Source: CAZWRN01 sp964636275 (GTDB taxonomy: Bacteria > Patescibacteriota > Microgenomatia > Daviesbacterales > UBA10151). Taken from it: a stretch of DNA of 24,525 nt. Shown here one piece after another: positions 1 to 6,475 of the stretch. Under the pieces are notes generated by a model. That model ran no database searches, was not told the DNA's origin, and was given only the letters and a program-made list of their open reading frames with translations. Both the position numbers and the translations under genes were made by a program. Where the stretch lies: the NCBI GenBank assembly GCA_964636275.1, contig CAZWRN010000018.1, forward strand, positions 1 to 24,525, written 5' to 3'. Within the stretch, counting starts at the first letter, position 1. Each line of letters starts with the position of its first letter.

Positions 1-515
1 CAGATGCTTTTGGAATGGGTAATGAGGGTCTAGCTGCAGCTGAAAAAAATCCCTACGATCTGATCCTACTTGATATCATGCTGCCAGATATCAATGGCCT
101 GCAGATTTTACAAAAAATAAAACAAAACCCACTATCTAAAAACACCCCAGTTGTTTTACTGACCAATCTCGGACAAGATGCAGTGATTAAACAAGGATTT
201 GAATTGGGCGCAGATGGTTACCTCGTCAAAGCAGCTTATACGCCAGATCAGATAGTTCAGGAAATCAAAAACATTATGGCCAAACCGGCTACTCCAACCC
301 AACCTGGTACATCAACCCCTAATCCTGCTACCGCTCCTGTTGCTGGGCCAGCAGCCACTCCAAATCAACCAATCCCTGTCACCCCACCACCAGCTCCTAC
401 GTCAGAACTTCCGTCAATGACTCCTACTCCCCAGCCAATTCAGACCGAACAACCAGCCGCTTCTGCCATTCCAACTCCACCAACTTCAATCCCAGAAAAC
501 ACTTCTCAGTCTTAG
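1..515 (+). CDS. Response regulator receiver protein with Pro/Thr-rich tail (5' end outside window)
   Basis: This is the C-terminal part of a CheY-like receiver domain. The open frame runs in from the window edge (first full codon at 3), so the in-frame ATG at 15 is internal and the acidic N-terminal pocket is missing. The phosphoacceptor Asp is in YDLILLDIMLPDINGL, the conserved switch Thr in VVLLTNLG and the conserved Lys in GYLVKAAYTPDQ. After the receiver fold comes a tail of about 75 residues that is almost entirely Pro, Thr, Ala, Ser and Gln, ending at the stop. No DNA-binding or enzymatic output domain is present. It probably works by phosphorylation-dependent protein contacts, with the tail as a disordered linker or surface. 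It converges with the dehydrogenase gene downstream. Receiver assignment is firm; partner kinase and role are unknown. Confidence 0.9.
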   Translation, partial: DAFGMGNEGLAAAEKNPYDLILLDIMLPDINGLQILQKIKQNPLSKNTPVVLLTNLGQDAVIKQGFELGADGYLVKAAYTPDQIVQEIKNIMAKPATPTQPGTSTPNPATAPVAGPAATPNQPIPVTPPPAPTSELPSMTPTPQPIQTEQPAASAIPTPPTSIPENTSQS

Positions 516-543
516 TTTAATTTTTATATTTTGAATTTATTTA

Positions 544-564
544 GGAATTCGAAATTAGAATTTT
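544..564 (+). repeat. Three degenerate 7-bp repeat units (GAATTAG type)
   Basis: The 57-bp spacer between two convergent genes holds the units GGAATTC, GAAATTA and GAATTTT in exact 7-bp register. Similar units recur at 1555-1575 and 21421-21441. No clear terminator hairpin with a T-run is visible here. Confidence 0.5.
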
Positions 565-571
565 AAGCGGT

Positions 572-1411
572 CTATTCTGAACTTTTCTTGGTAACTGCAA
601 ATGGAATCTCTTCCCAATCTTTAACTTTACGAATTTTCAGATTTTTCTTCCAGGCCGTATCCAAAAGCTCAGTCTCAACTCCCAGCTTATCTGCTAAACC
701 AATCAATGCCATCATATCTTTAGGGAAACATTTACCACCAAAACCTCGCATGGTAGTCACATCCAAATGTGAATCATAAATTCGATGATCAGCCACGGTT
801 AATTTCTTAACTTCTTCGTATTTGATCCCCAGCTTTTCGCACAAATCAAACATCTCATTGGCAAAAATCACTTTGGTCGCCAAATAACAATTGGCCATAT
901 ATTTCACCATTTCGGCGGTGGTAGGATCAGACTGATAAATCGGCATTTTGGGGAAATGTTTTTTATACAGAGAAACCAGTCGCCTGGAGGTCAGATCATC
1001 AAAGGCGCCAATCACACACCGATCGGAATTGACAAAATCTTCCAAAAAATTGGCTTCGGTCAGAAATTCTGGATTAAAAGCAAAGTTCACTTTTGGATAC
1101 TTTTTGGCCATTCGGGAGGTAGTTCCAGGTACAGAGGTAGACTTAATAACAATAATTTTGTCAGTCCCTTCAATATATTTGGCAATTGCATCAACATTTT
1201 CTTCAACAATCGACAAATCAATTCCCGAACCATCTTCCAATATCGGTGTAGGCACACAGATAAAAATGAATTCAGAATTTTTGCAAACTTCTTCAAGCGA
1301 TAGATAATTTTTGTATTTATCGTAGATAAAGATCTTTTCAGATTTAAAACCGTATTCCACGGCCTGGCCAACGATGCCATAACCTACAATGCCGATAGTG
1401 TTTTCACCCAT
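572..1411 (-). CDS. Short UDP-glucose/GDP-mannose dehydrogenase family protein
   Basis: Nucleotide-sugar dehydrogenases oxidise UDP- or GDP-sugars to uronic acids with NAD for surface polysaccharide. The N-terminal Rossmann motif GIVGYGIVG, the VPTP segment, STSVPGTT and NPEFLTEANFLEDF follow the family order, and the catalytic Cys is in GFGGKCFPKD near residue 228. The protein has about 279 residues, against roughly 400-450 for typical members. It stops soon after the central domain, so the C-terminal sugar-nucleotide-binding domain is missing. The frame is intact, so this is a short form and not an obvious pseudogene. I chose ATG 1411 over the GTG at 1417 because the Rossmann strand then starts at the usual distance. 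A TATGTT box ends 6 nt upstream. It could be active with a partner subunit or have diverged in substrate. Confidence 0.85.
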   Translation of the reverse strand: MGENTIGIVGYGIVGQAVEYGFKSEKIFIYDKYKNYLSLEEVCKNSEFIFICVPTPILEDGSGIDLSIVEENVDAIAKYIEGTDKIIVIKSTSVPGTTSRMAKKYPKVNFAFNPEFLTEANFLEDFVNSDRCVIGAFDDLTSRRLVSLYKKHFPKMPIYQSDPTTAEMVKYMANCYLATKVIFANEMFDLCEKLGIKYEEVKKLTVADHRIYDSHLDVTTMRGFGGKCFPKDMMALIGLADKLGVETELLDTAWKKNLKIRKVKDWEEIPFAVTKKSSE

Positions 1412-1454
1412 ATCCACAACATATTAACAAGAAGAATTTAAGATAGCAAGTAAA

Positions 1455-1575
1455 TTTCTAATTAGTAATTTCTAATGTCTAAACAGATCCTAAATAATAA
1501 TTTATTAAATTCCAAACTATTCATTAAACAAAAATTATGTTATTGTCTGTTTAGGAATTAGTAATTAGAAATTAG
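1455..1575. repeat. Inverted repeat built of 7-bp units
   Basis: Arm 1455-1475 and arm 1551-1571 are inverted copies matching at 19 of 21 positions. The inner ends TAAACAG (1480-1486) and CTGTTTA (1547-1553) also pair. The right arm is a clean heptad array: GAATTAG 1555-1561, TAATTAG 1562-1568, AAATTAG 1569-1575. The arms could form a large AT-rich hairpin with a loop of about 60 nt. No gene is visible in it. Confidence 0.65.
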
Positions 1576-1635
1576 GACTTTTCTACTTCCGCCTTTCCTT
1601 CGGATTTTGATCTAGAAAATACCATTTTTCATCAG

Positions 1636-1665
1636 TTGACAACTTCGGGTAATCTTTGGTAAATT
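1636..1665 (+). promoter_or_regulatory. Possible promoter in front of the lexA leader region
   Basis: A perfect TTGACA at 1636-1641 is followed after 18 bp by TAAATT (4/6 match to TATAAT). If used, it would give a lexA transcript with a leader of about 200 nt running through the TGGACAA inverted repeats, or a separate small RNA. The -10 match is weak. Confidence 0.35.
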
Positions 1666-1715
1666 AGTATTTAATCGTGATACTACAAAAGTTCACGGCC
1701 TGATACCCTACGAAA

Positions 1716-1869
1716 TGGACAATCCGGTAAGGTATAGACGGACAGGTCACAGGATTGTCCAAAAAGTTATTTAATAAAAACCTAGCTATCTCATTAGACT
1801 GTAAACGTTCGAATGGACAATTTCACAGTACAGCCTAAATATTAGAAATAATTTGGTGAAATTTGTCCA
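1716..1869. promoter_or_regulatory. Cluster of four TGGACAA/TTGTCCA half-sites upstream of lexA (candidate operators)
   Basis: TGGACAA occurs at 1716-1722 and 1814-1820 and its inverse TTGTCCA at 1755-1761 and 1863-1869. The first pair extends to a perfect 10-bp inverted repeat (TGGACAATCC 1716-1725 with GGATTGTCCA 1752-1761). The second pair extends to 13 bp with one bulged base (1814-1826 with 1856-1869). The last half-site ends 10 nt before the lexA ATG and abuts a possible -10 (CAAAAT 1868-1873). Autoregulation is usual for LexA, so operators are expected here, but no Escherichia- or Bacillus-type SOS box is present. The sites could equally be RNA hairpins of a leader. About three chance copies of this heptamer are expected in the whole window; four within 154 bp is a concentration. 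Confidence 0.45.
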
Positions 1870-1879
1870 AAATAATTAT

Positions 1880-2491
1880 ATGCCAGTTACACTTTACAAA
1901 CGACAAAAACAGATTTTAAAATTCATCAAAGACTATATTGAAAAATATGGGTATTCCCCAACACTTGGTGAAATTGCTGAGGCAATGGGAGTTTCATCTT
2001 TAGCCACTGTTCATGAACACGTTCAGGCTTTAGCTAAAAAAGGGGTGATTAAAAAGTTTGACGGCTCAGTCCGTGGTATTGAAGTCACTGATGCCGCCTA
2101 TTCCACGCCGCGAACCATTGAATTACCTGTTTTAGGCTTTATTGCCGCCGGACAACCAATCATGCCTTTTACAGATCCAGGAGCCACTATTGGGGTCTCT
2201 CCATCTTATGTATCAGATAAAAAACGTTCTTACGTCTTGCAGGTCAAAGGGGATTCGATGATTGAAGAAGGTATCCTGGATGGTGATTACGTCATCATTG
2301 AAGAACAAAATACTGCTCGAAATGGTGAAATAGTCGTTGCCCTACTTGATAACGGGATGGCTACTCTGAAAAAGTTTTATAAAGAACCAAAAAGAATCCG
2401 CCTCGAACCCGCCAACTCCGCCATGGAGCCTATCTATGCCACCGATGTAAAAATCCAAGGTAAATGCGTCGGCGTCATCCGCAGGTTCTAA
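1880..2491 (+). CDS. lexA: LexA repressor (SOS regulator, S24 autoprotease)
   Basis: LexA represses DNA-damage genes and cleaves itself when RecA filaments form. From ATG 1880 the protein has 203 residues, a normal length. Residues 5-60 form the winged helix-turn-helix (LYKRQKQILKFI, GYSPTLGEIAEAMG, TVHEHVQALAKKGVI). The cleavage site is Ala90-Gly91 in GFIAAGQP. The nucleophile is Ser126 in VKGDSMIEEG and the general base Lys164 in GMATLKKF. The C-terminal S24 domain is complete. An upstream in-frame TTG at 1853 would add nine residues not expected for the family and would put the start inside the inverted-repeat cluster, so I rejected it. There is no Shine-Dalgarno sequence. The palindromic half-sites just upstream suggest autoregulation (inference). 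Confidence 0.95.
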   Translation: MPVTLYKRQKQILKFIKDYIEKYGYSPTLGEIAEAMGVSSLATVHEHVQALAKKGVIKKFDGSVRGIEVTDAAYSTPRTIELPVLGFIAAGQPIMPFTDPGATIGVSPSYVSDKKRSYVLQVKGDSMIEEGILDGDYVIIEEQNTARNGEIVVALLDNGMATLKKFYKEPKRIRLEPANSAMEPIYATDVKIQGKCVGVIRRF

Positions 2492-2536
2492 GTAAGTAAA
2501 TCCCCGCTACACATTTCAAAAATATAACTTATCAGG

Positions 2537-2549
2537 TATAATCTCTTCC
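2537..2549 (+). promoter_or_regulatory. TATAAT -10 box placed for a leaderless dedA-family transcript
   Basis: An exact TATAAT at 2537-2542 ends 7 nt before ATG 2550. With usual -10 to start-site spacing, transcription would begin at or within a base or two of the start codon. No convincing -35 or Shine-Dalgarno sequence is seen. Confidence 0.6.
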
Positions 2550-3191
2550 ATGGACCTTAAAGAGCTTTTACATGGCGACCTGGCCGGACTTATTCAAACC
2601 GTTGGTCTACTTGGTGTCTGGACGATCGTTTTTGTCGAATCCGGTTTACTGATTGGATTCTTTTTACCTGGCGATTCACTGCTATTTACCGCCGGATTTT
2701 TAGCCGCCCAAGGGGTAATGGATATTGCATTATTAACAGTTGGCGCATTTATTGCAGCTGTGACAGGTGATAGCGTCGGCTATTGGATCGGTCATCGCTA
2801 TGGCCGTAAACTTTTCCAAAAAGAAGACTCCCTGCTTTTTCATAAGGATCATTTAAAAAAAGCTGAAGCTTTTTATGAAAAACACGGCGGGAAAACTATC
2901 ATTCTAGCCCGCTTCATGCCATTTATCCGCACTTTTGCTCCAGTTGTAGCCGGTATCGGACAGATGAAATACTCTACTTTTCTGTCATACAACATCATCG
3001 GTGGCCTGCTTTGGGCTGTAGGTTTAACACTTGCTGGATACTTTTTTGGCAATATTCCTATCATCCAAAATAACTTTGAAAAGGTGATCTTTTTGATCAT
3101 TTTTGCCTCTATCGCTCCGGCTTTATACCATATAGTTAAAGATCCAGCTGCCCGCAATGGCATTTTAAAAATGCTTAAACTAAAAAAATAA
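2550..3191 (+). CDS. DedA/VTT-family membrane protein
   Basis: DedA-family proteins are polytopic inner-membrane proteins linked to lipid scrambling or undecaprenyl-phosphate recycling and to membrane-potential homeostasis. The 213-residue product has the family layout: an N-terminal hydrophobic region, the FFLPGDSLLFTAGFLA re-entrant motif, a charged segment with YGRKLFQKEDSL, then the signature ARFMPFIRTFAPVVAGIGQM followed by two hydrophobic segments and a basic C-terminus. The conserved Gly, Pro and Arg positions are all present. It is the first gene of a likely two-gene unit with rsmI, which starts 8 nt after its stop. The substrate cannot be read from the sequence. Confidence 0.88.
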   Translation: MDLKELLHGDLAGLIQTVGLLGVWTIVFVESGLLIGFFLPGDSLLFTAGFLAAQGVMDIALLTVGAFIAAVTGDSVGYWIGHRYGRKLFQKEDSLLFHKDHLKKAEAFYEKHGGKTIILARFMPFIRTFAPVVAGIGQMKYSTFLSYNIIGGLLWAVGLTLAGYFFGNIPIIQNNFEKVIFLIIFASIAPALYHIVKDPAARNGILKMLKLKK

Positions 3192-3199
3192 TTTTCTCT

Positions 3200-3874
3200 A
3201 TGCTATCTCTCATTGCAACCCCGATTGGCAATCTGCAGGATATTACTCTTCGTTCTTTAGAGACTCTCAAACAGGTCGATATGATCATTTGTGAGGACAC
3301 CAGAAGAACATCTTTACTTCTCCATCATTTTGAAATTAAAAAACCACTTTTAATTCTAAATGATTTTAATGAAGCCAAACACCTAGCAACAATTATCGAC
3401 CGGCTTAAACAGGGCGAAAATTTAGCTTTGGTTTCAGATGCAGGGACACCATTGGTTTCAGACCCTGGATATAAACTAGTCCGCGAATGCTTGGCGCAGG
3501 GAATAGCTGTAGATTCTCTTCCCGGTCCATCAGCTCCTACCACGGCTCTCACTTTATCGGGGTTGGCGCCTGATAAATTTATGTTTTTAGGCTACGTACC
3601 GGAAAAACCAGGCGCCAGGCAGACAATGTACAGCAATATAAAACAAATTCATCAGCTAACTCCTACTACCTTTATCTGGTTTATTGCTCCTTTTAAATTA
3701 AAACGAGTGCTCGAAGAGATTGATCAAGCTTTAGACAATCCACCAGTTGTATTGGCCCGAGAGCTCACCAAATTACATCAGGAAGTTTTAAATAAAACAG
3801 CCTCGCAATGGCTGGAATATTATGAAAAAAGAGAACCAAAAGGTGAGTTTGTGATGCTAATCAGGCTAAGTTAA
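3200..3874 (+). CDS. rsmI: 16S rRNA (cytidine1402-2'-O)-methyltransferase RsmI
   Basis: RsmI uses S-adenosylmethionine to 2'-O-methylate C1402 of 16S rRNA in the decoding centre. The 224-residue protein shows the tetrapyrrole-methylase-fold signatures in order: LIATPIGNLQDITLRSLETL at the N-terminus, ICEDTRRTSLLLHHF, SDAGTPLVSDPG, and LPGPSAPTTALTLSGLAPDKF leading into FLGYVPEK. It is shorter than the E. coli protein, and the C-terminal extension is reduced. It follows the DedA gene by 8 nt without a Shine-Dalgarno sequence. Its 3' end overlaps the convergent PEP-synthase-like gene by 14 nt. Confidence 0.93.
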   Translation: MLSLIATPIGNLQDITLRSLETLKQVDMIICEDTRRTSLLLHHFEIKKPLLILNDFNEAKHLATIIDRLKQGENLALVSDAGTPLVSDPGYKLVRECLAQGIAVDSLPGPSAPTTALTLSGLAPDKFMFLGYVPEKPGARQTMYSNIKQIHQLTPTTFIWFIAPFKLKRVLEEIDQALDNPPVVLARELTKLHQEVLNKTASQWLEYYEKREPKGEFVMLIRLS

Positions 3875-5228
3875 AACCAACAATTTGCTCCTGATACGCT
3901 ACCGTTTGATCCATTTTTTCACTATCAGTTTCCACTATCAACCCTGCTACCTGCCACTTGATGGCTTGCTTGATCATCGTTTCATCTGTCAAAAGATTGC
4001 CATGCAGCATCACCGGTTTATTTTGTTTTCGCAGCTGTCTGATGTGCGGTTCTAAAAAGCGAATCAACCCAGCAATATCATCAGTGTTACCTTGCTCTGT
4101 CACATCTCGACCATGTAAAGCAGCTGCCAGAAAATCGATATCAAATATCACTCCGTCAAAATCCTCTTCAACTAAATCATTCACCTGTAAAGCGATAGCC
4201 GGTAAAGCTACTCTAACCCAATATTTCATCTTCCCTTTACGAGTAACTCCCTCCGCCGCCAAATCTCTTTTTAGCTGCATCAGTTGATCAACTCCTTCAT
4301 CAGACCTAAAAACTAATTCGAGATTGTCTTGTTTCTTTTGGTTACGGCACAATTTGACTGCAGCAGCATCACTTTTGTAGAAACGGTCTGAGACCTGATA
4401 CAAAATTACCTGAGGATTTTTAGCCAGCATAGTCTCCAACAAAACCAGCTGTTTTTGGTCATGAGAACTAAAACGGGTTGATTCCAACAAATACCCATCG
4501 CAATATTCGTCCAGCATCAAATGACCAGCAAATGTCACATAGATTTTCAAACGACGTCGATTTTTACTCAGCGATCCTGAATTGTTTTTTGATAAAGTTT
4601 GTTCGCTTTTTTTAACCGGCAGATGATGCATTGTCTGTCCAAGATGAATAATTTTAATACCCTCGGGAGTCAGTAAAAACTGGTAGCTATAACTTATTCC
4701 CAATTTTTTATTCATTTTCCGCACCAGATCATCAACATACGCCAAATAACCATGGTCCAACCGGCCAGCTGTCATCTCGATGTGAACATGCTCTAGCACT
4801 GGATCCCATTGAGCTATTCCTTGAGCTAAAATCTCAGTTGTAGTATAAAAAGGCACCGCTTTTAAAGCCAGCTGTTTTTTTTCATATTTATCAAATCGAG
4901 TAAAATGTGAATGCAGCTGAGTCAGCCAGCGTTTAACCAGTTCCGGCCAATATTGCGTCAAAGTATCAATCTCTTGGGGAGATAAAGTATGTGATTCAGG
5001 CTGATGCTGCAACAATAGGTGGGATAAAGCAGCCGTTTTGATTTCAAACTCCCTCAGTGAATGCACATCATTATCAATAAAAAAATGTCTGATTTTCTCT
5101 TGTGGCGGCGACACTACAAAACCAGCAGCCACTGGAAATCCTAAACGGTGAAGTTTGGACAATAAAACATACTCTTTCCCAAACTCCAGTTCATCACCAT
5201 TATCAAGTAAGTGAATGGGCAGTATCAT
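3861..5228 (-). CDS. Degenerate PEP synthase / pyruvate phosphate dikinase-like protein
   Basis: A 455-residue protein with scattered similarity to PEP synthase, read by eye. Residues about 16-42 (FGKEYVLLSKLHRLG, FPVAAGFVV) match the N-terminal start of the ATP-grasp domain. The segment with LGISYSYQFLLTPEGIKIIH resembles its end, where real enzymes carry a Gln-x-Arg-Pro strand. The second half, from RLKIYVTFAGH through WVRVALPAIAL and DFDGVIFDIDFLA to PVMLHGNLLTDE, resembles the C-terminal TIM barrel. Most of the ATP-grasp core and the phosphohistidine swivelling domain are absent, and the catalytic Cys of the barrel (CGQ in active enzymes) appears as HGN. It is therefore probably not a PEP synthase but a pseudoenzyme or a repurposed barrel. 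It starts 2 nt after the DUF192 gene, so the two are almost certainly co-transcribed. Confidence 0.6.
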   Translation of the reverse strand: MILPIHLLDNGDELEFGKEYVLLSKLHRLGFPVAAGFVVSPPQEKIRHFFIDNDVHSLREFEIKTAALSHLLLQHQPESHTLSPQEIDTLTQYWPELVKRWLTQLHSHFTRFDKYEKKQLALKAVPFYTTTEILAQGIAQWDPVLEHVHIEMTAGRLDHGYLAYVDDLVRKMNKKLGISYSYQFLLTPEGIKIIHLGQTMHHLPVKKSEQTLSKNNSGSLSKNRRRLKIYVTFAGHLMLDEYCDGYLLESTRFSSHDQKQLVLLETMLAKNPQVILYQVSDRFYKSDAAAVKLCRNQKKQDNLELVFRSDEGVDQLMQLKRDLAAEGVTRKGKMKYWVRVALPAIALQVNDLVEEDFDGVIFDIDFLAAALHGRDVTEQGNTDDIAGLIRFLEPHIRQLRKQNKPVMLHGNLLTDETMIKQAIKWQVAGLIVETDSEKMDQTVAYQEQIVGFNLA

Positions 5229-5230
5229 AA

Positions 5231-5773
5231 TTATTGAGAAGCAATTGGTACCACACGAATGATATCACCAACCTTGATATTATGTGTTGCAACATATCCG
5301 GCATTCACTTCCAATACCCGATCAATACTGGTGATTGGTGAATACAACTGCAAACTACTATCTGACTGTCCTGCTACCGGAGGCTGAACATTTTGCAAGA
5401 TATCTACAACTGTATTTCCATCAATCCACATAAAATCAAGTGGAATCAGCATCCCTTTCATCCAGAAAGTTGGCTTAGCTTTTTGTTCCATGATAAAAAG
5501 CATCCCTGCATCTGCTGGCAATGAACTCCTTCCCCCCAGACCAAGACTGCGTTTATCTTTAGTATCAGCAATCTCAGTACTAACCTGAGCTTTAACCTGT
5601 TGAGTTGTCGGGTCAATTATCTGTATCAGGCTGACAGATGTATTGGTTGTAGTCCTGGTCGCTGGATTGAGTGAGCCTAAGTTTGGAATAATCTGGGGAT
5701 TAAAAGTCAGTGCAGTCGCACCTAAAATAACAATGATCAGACCTAGCATTTGAAAGAAAAATTTTTTATCCAT
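5231..5773 (-). CDS. Membrane-anchored DUF192 protein
   Basis: DUF192 is a small beta-rich domain of unknown biochemical role, common in secreted or membrane-tethered bacterial and archaeal proteins. The 180-residue product has one N-terminal hydrophobic anchor (residues about 6-24), a Thr/Ser-rich linker, then the domain from about 60. The family hallmarks are visible: VSTEIADTKDKRSLGLGG, SSLPADAGMLFIM, TFWMKGMLIPLDFMWIDG, VVDILQNVQPP, and near the end VLEVNAGYVATHNIKVGD. It lies between the thermonuclease gene (21-nt gap) and the PEP-synthase-like gene (2-nt gap), so it is the middle gene of a probable operon. The domain should face outward. No Shine-Dalgarno sequence precedes the ATG. Confidence 0.88.
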   Translation of the reverse strand: MDKKFFFQMLGLIIVILGATALTFNPQIIPNLGSLNPATRTTTNTSVSLIQIIDPTTQQVKAQVSTEIADTKDKRSLGLGGRSSLPADAGMLFIMEQKAKPTFWMKGMLIPLDFMWIDGNTVVDILQNVQPPVAGQSDSSLQLYSPITSIDRVLEVNAGYVATHNIKVGDIIRVVPIASQ

Positions 5774-5794
5774 TGGAGTAAAATAAGGATACCA

Positions 5795-6397
5795 CTATTG
5801 GCACTGTGACCACAGTCCCCTTTTTTGACTTTTAGCCTCTGTCTCCGCTTGTCGAAATTGGTCTTCGTATTTTACATCCGGCGGGTAAGGATAATTCTGA
5901 GCAAAACCCTGTCTTATCAGATAATCATTAACAAATAACAGCTGATTATTGTCTAAAGGCAGATACACAAATCTTAACAAACGATCATATTTATCACGTT
6001 CAGACACATCTTGAGTCAGATAAACCTGTTTACCACTCAATAAACGTTTAGTTTCAGCCGAAGCCTCTTTGCCAAAACACTGGACTGGTCTTCGGGGATC
6101 GACGGTTTCGGGTGTATTTATACCGATCAAGCGAACAGTTTGTTTCTGACCATTTATCAACACTTCTATGGTATCGCCATCGACTACTTTTGTTACTGGA
6201 ACCAGATTTTTTATTTCAGCCGAAGAACTCGTTTGGGAGGTACCTAACACATTTGGCAAAATTGGTGTCGGCGATACAAACACCTGATTATTTAGTCCTA
6301 ACTGAGGCAACTGGGTTTGTTCAGCCCCCTGCCAGATCAGCCACCCACTAAGGAAAAAAAGAATTGCAAAAGTAAAAAATGAATATAACTTTTTCAT
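5795..6397 (-). CDS. Membrane-anchored thermonuclease (staphylococcal nuclease homologue)
   Basis: SNase-family enzymes cut DNA and RNA in a calcium-dependent way. From ATG 6397 the protein has 200 residues: a hydrophobic segment at about 4-21 (uncleaved anchor or signal), a Pro/Ser-rich linker, then the nuclease fold from about 62. Active-site residues are Asp73 and Asp75 in VVDGDTIEV, Arg89 in VRLIGINTPET, Glu97, and Arg139 in DKYDRLLRF. Asn94 stands where staphylococcal nuclease has Asp40, as in many homologues. An outward-facing nuclease could degrade environmental or host DNA for nucleotides, a plausible need in a reduced genome (inference). A longer frame to 6433 only translates the AATAAACA repeat, so I rejected it. 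First gene of a probable three-gene operon. Confidence 0.92.
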   Translation of the reverse strand: MKKLYSFFTFAILFFLSGWLIWQGAEQTQLPQLGLNNQVFVSPTPILPNVLGTSQTSSSAEIKNLVPVTKVVDGDTIEVLINGQKQTVRLIGINTPETVDPRRPVQCFGKEASAETKRLLSGKQVYLTQDVSERDKYDRLLRFVYLPLDNNQLLFVNDYLIRQGFAQNYPYPPDVKYEDQFRQAETEAKSQKRGLWSQCQ

Positions 6398-6399
6398 AT

Positions 6400-6475
6400 A
6401 ATAAACAAATAATCGAATAAACAAATAAACCAATTAGAAATTTGTATATTGGGTTATTTATATATTTGTTTATTT
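6400..6475. repeat. 8-bp tandem repeat arrays in inverted orientation
   Basis: Four octamers (AATAAACA, AATAATCG, AATAAACA, AATAAACC) fill 6400-6431. The opposite-strand version (GGTTATTT, ATATATTT, GTTTATTT) fills 6452-6475. The two arrays can pair as an AT-rich hairpin spanning the gap between the CvpA-CAP gene, whose stop codon overlaps the end of the array, and the thermonuclease gene. Whether it terminates transcription is not clear, since there is no GC-rich stem. Confidence 0.7.

Noticed and set aside
1853..1879. TTG start giving lexA nine more residues
   Set aside because: The extra residues are not family-like and the start would lie inside the inverted-repeat cluster; ATG 1880 fits known LexA N-termini.
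1636..1880. Classical SOS boxes (CTGT-N8-ACAG or GAAC-N4-GTTC)
   Set aside because: I looked for them upstream of lexA and found none that fit.
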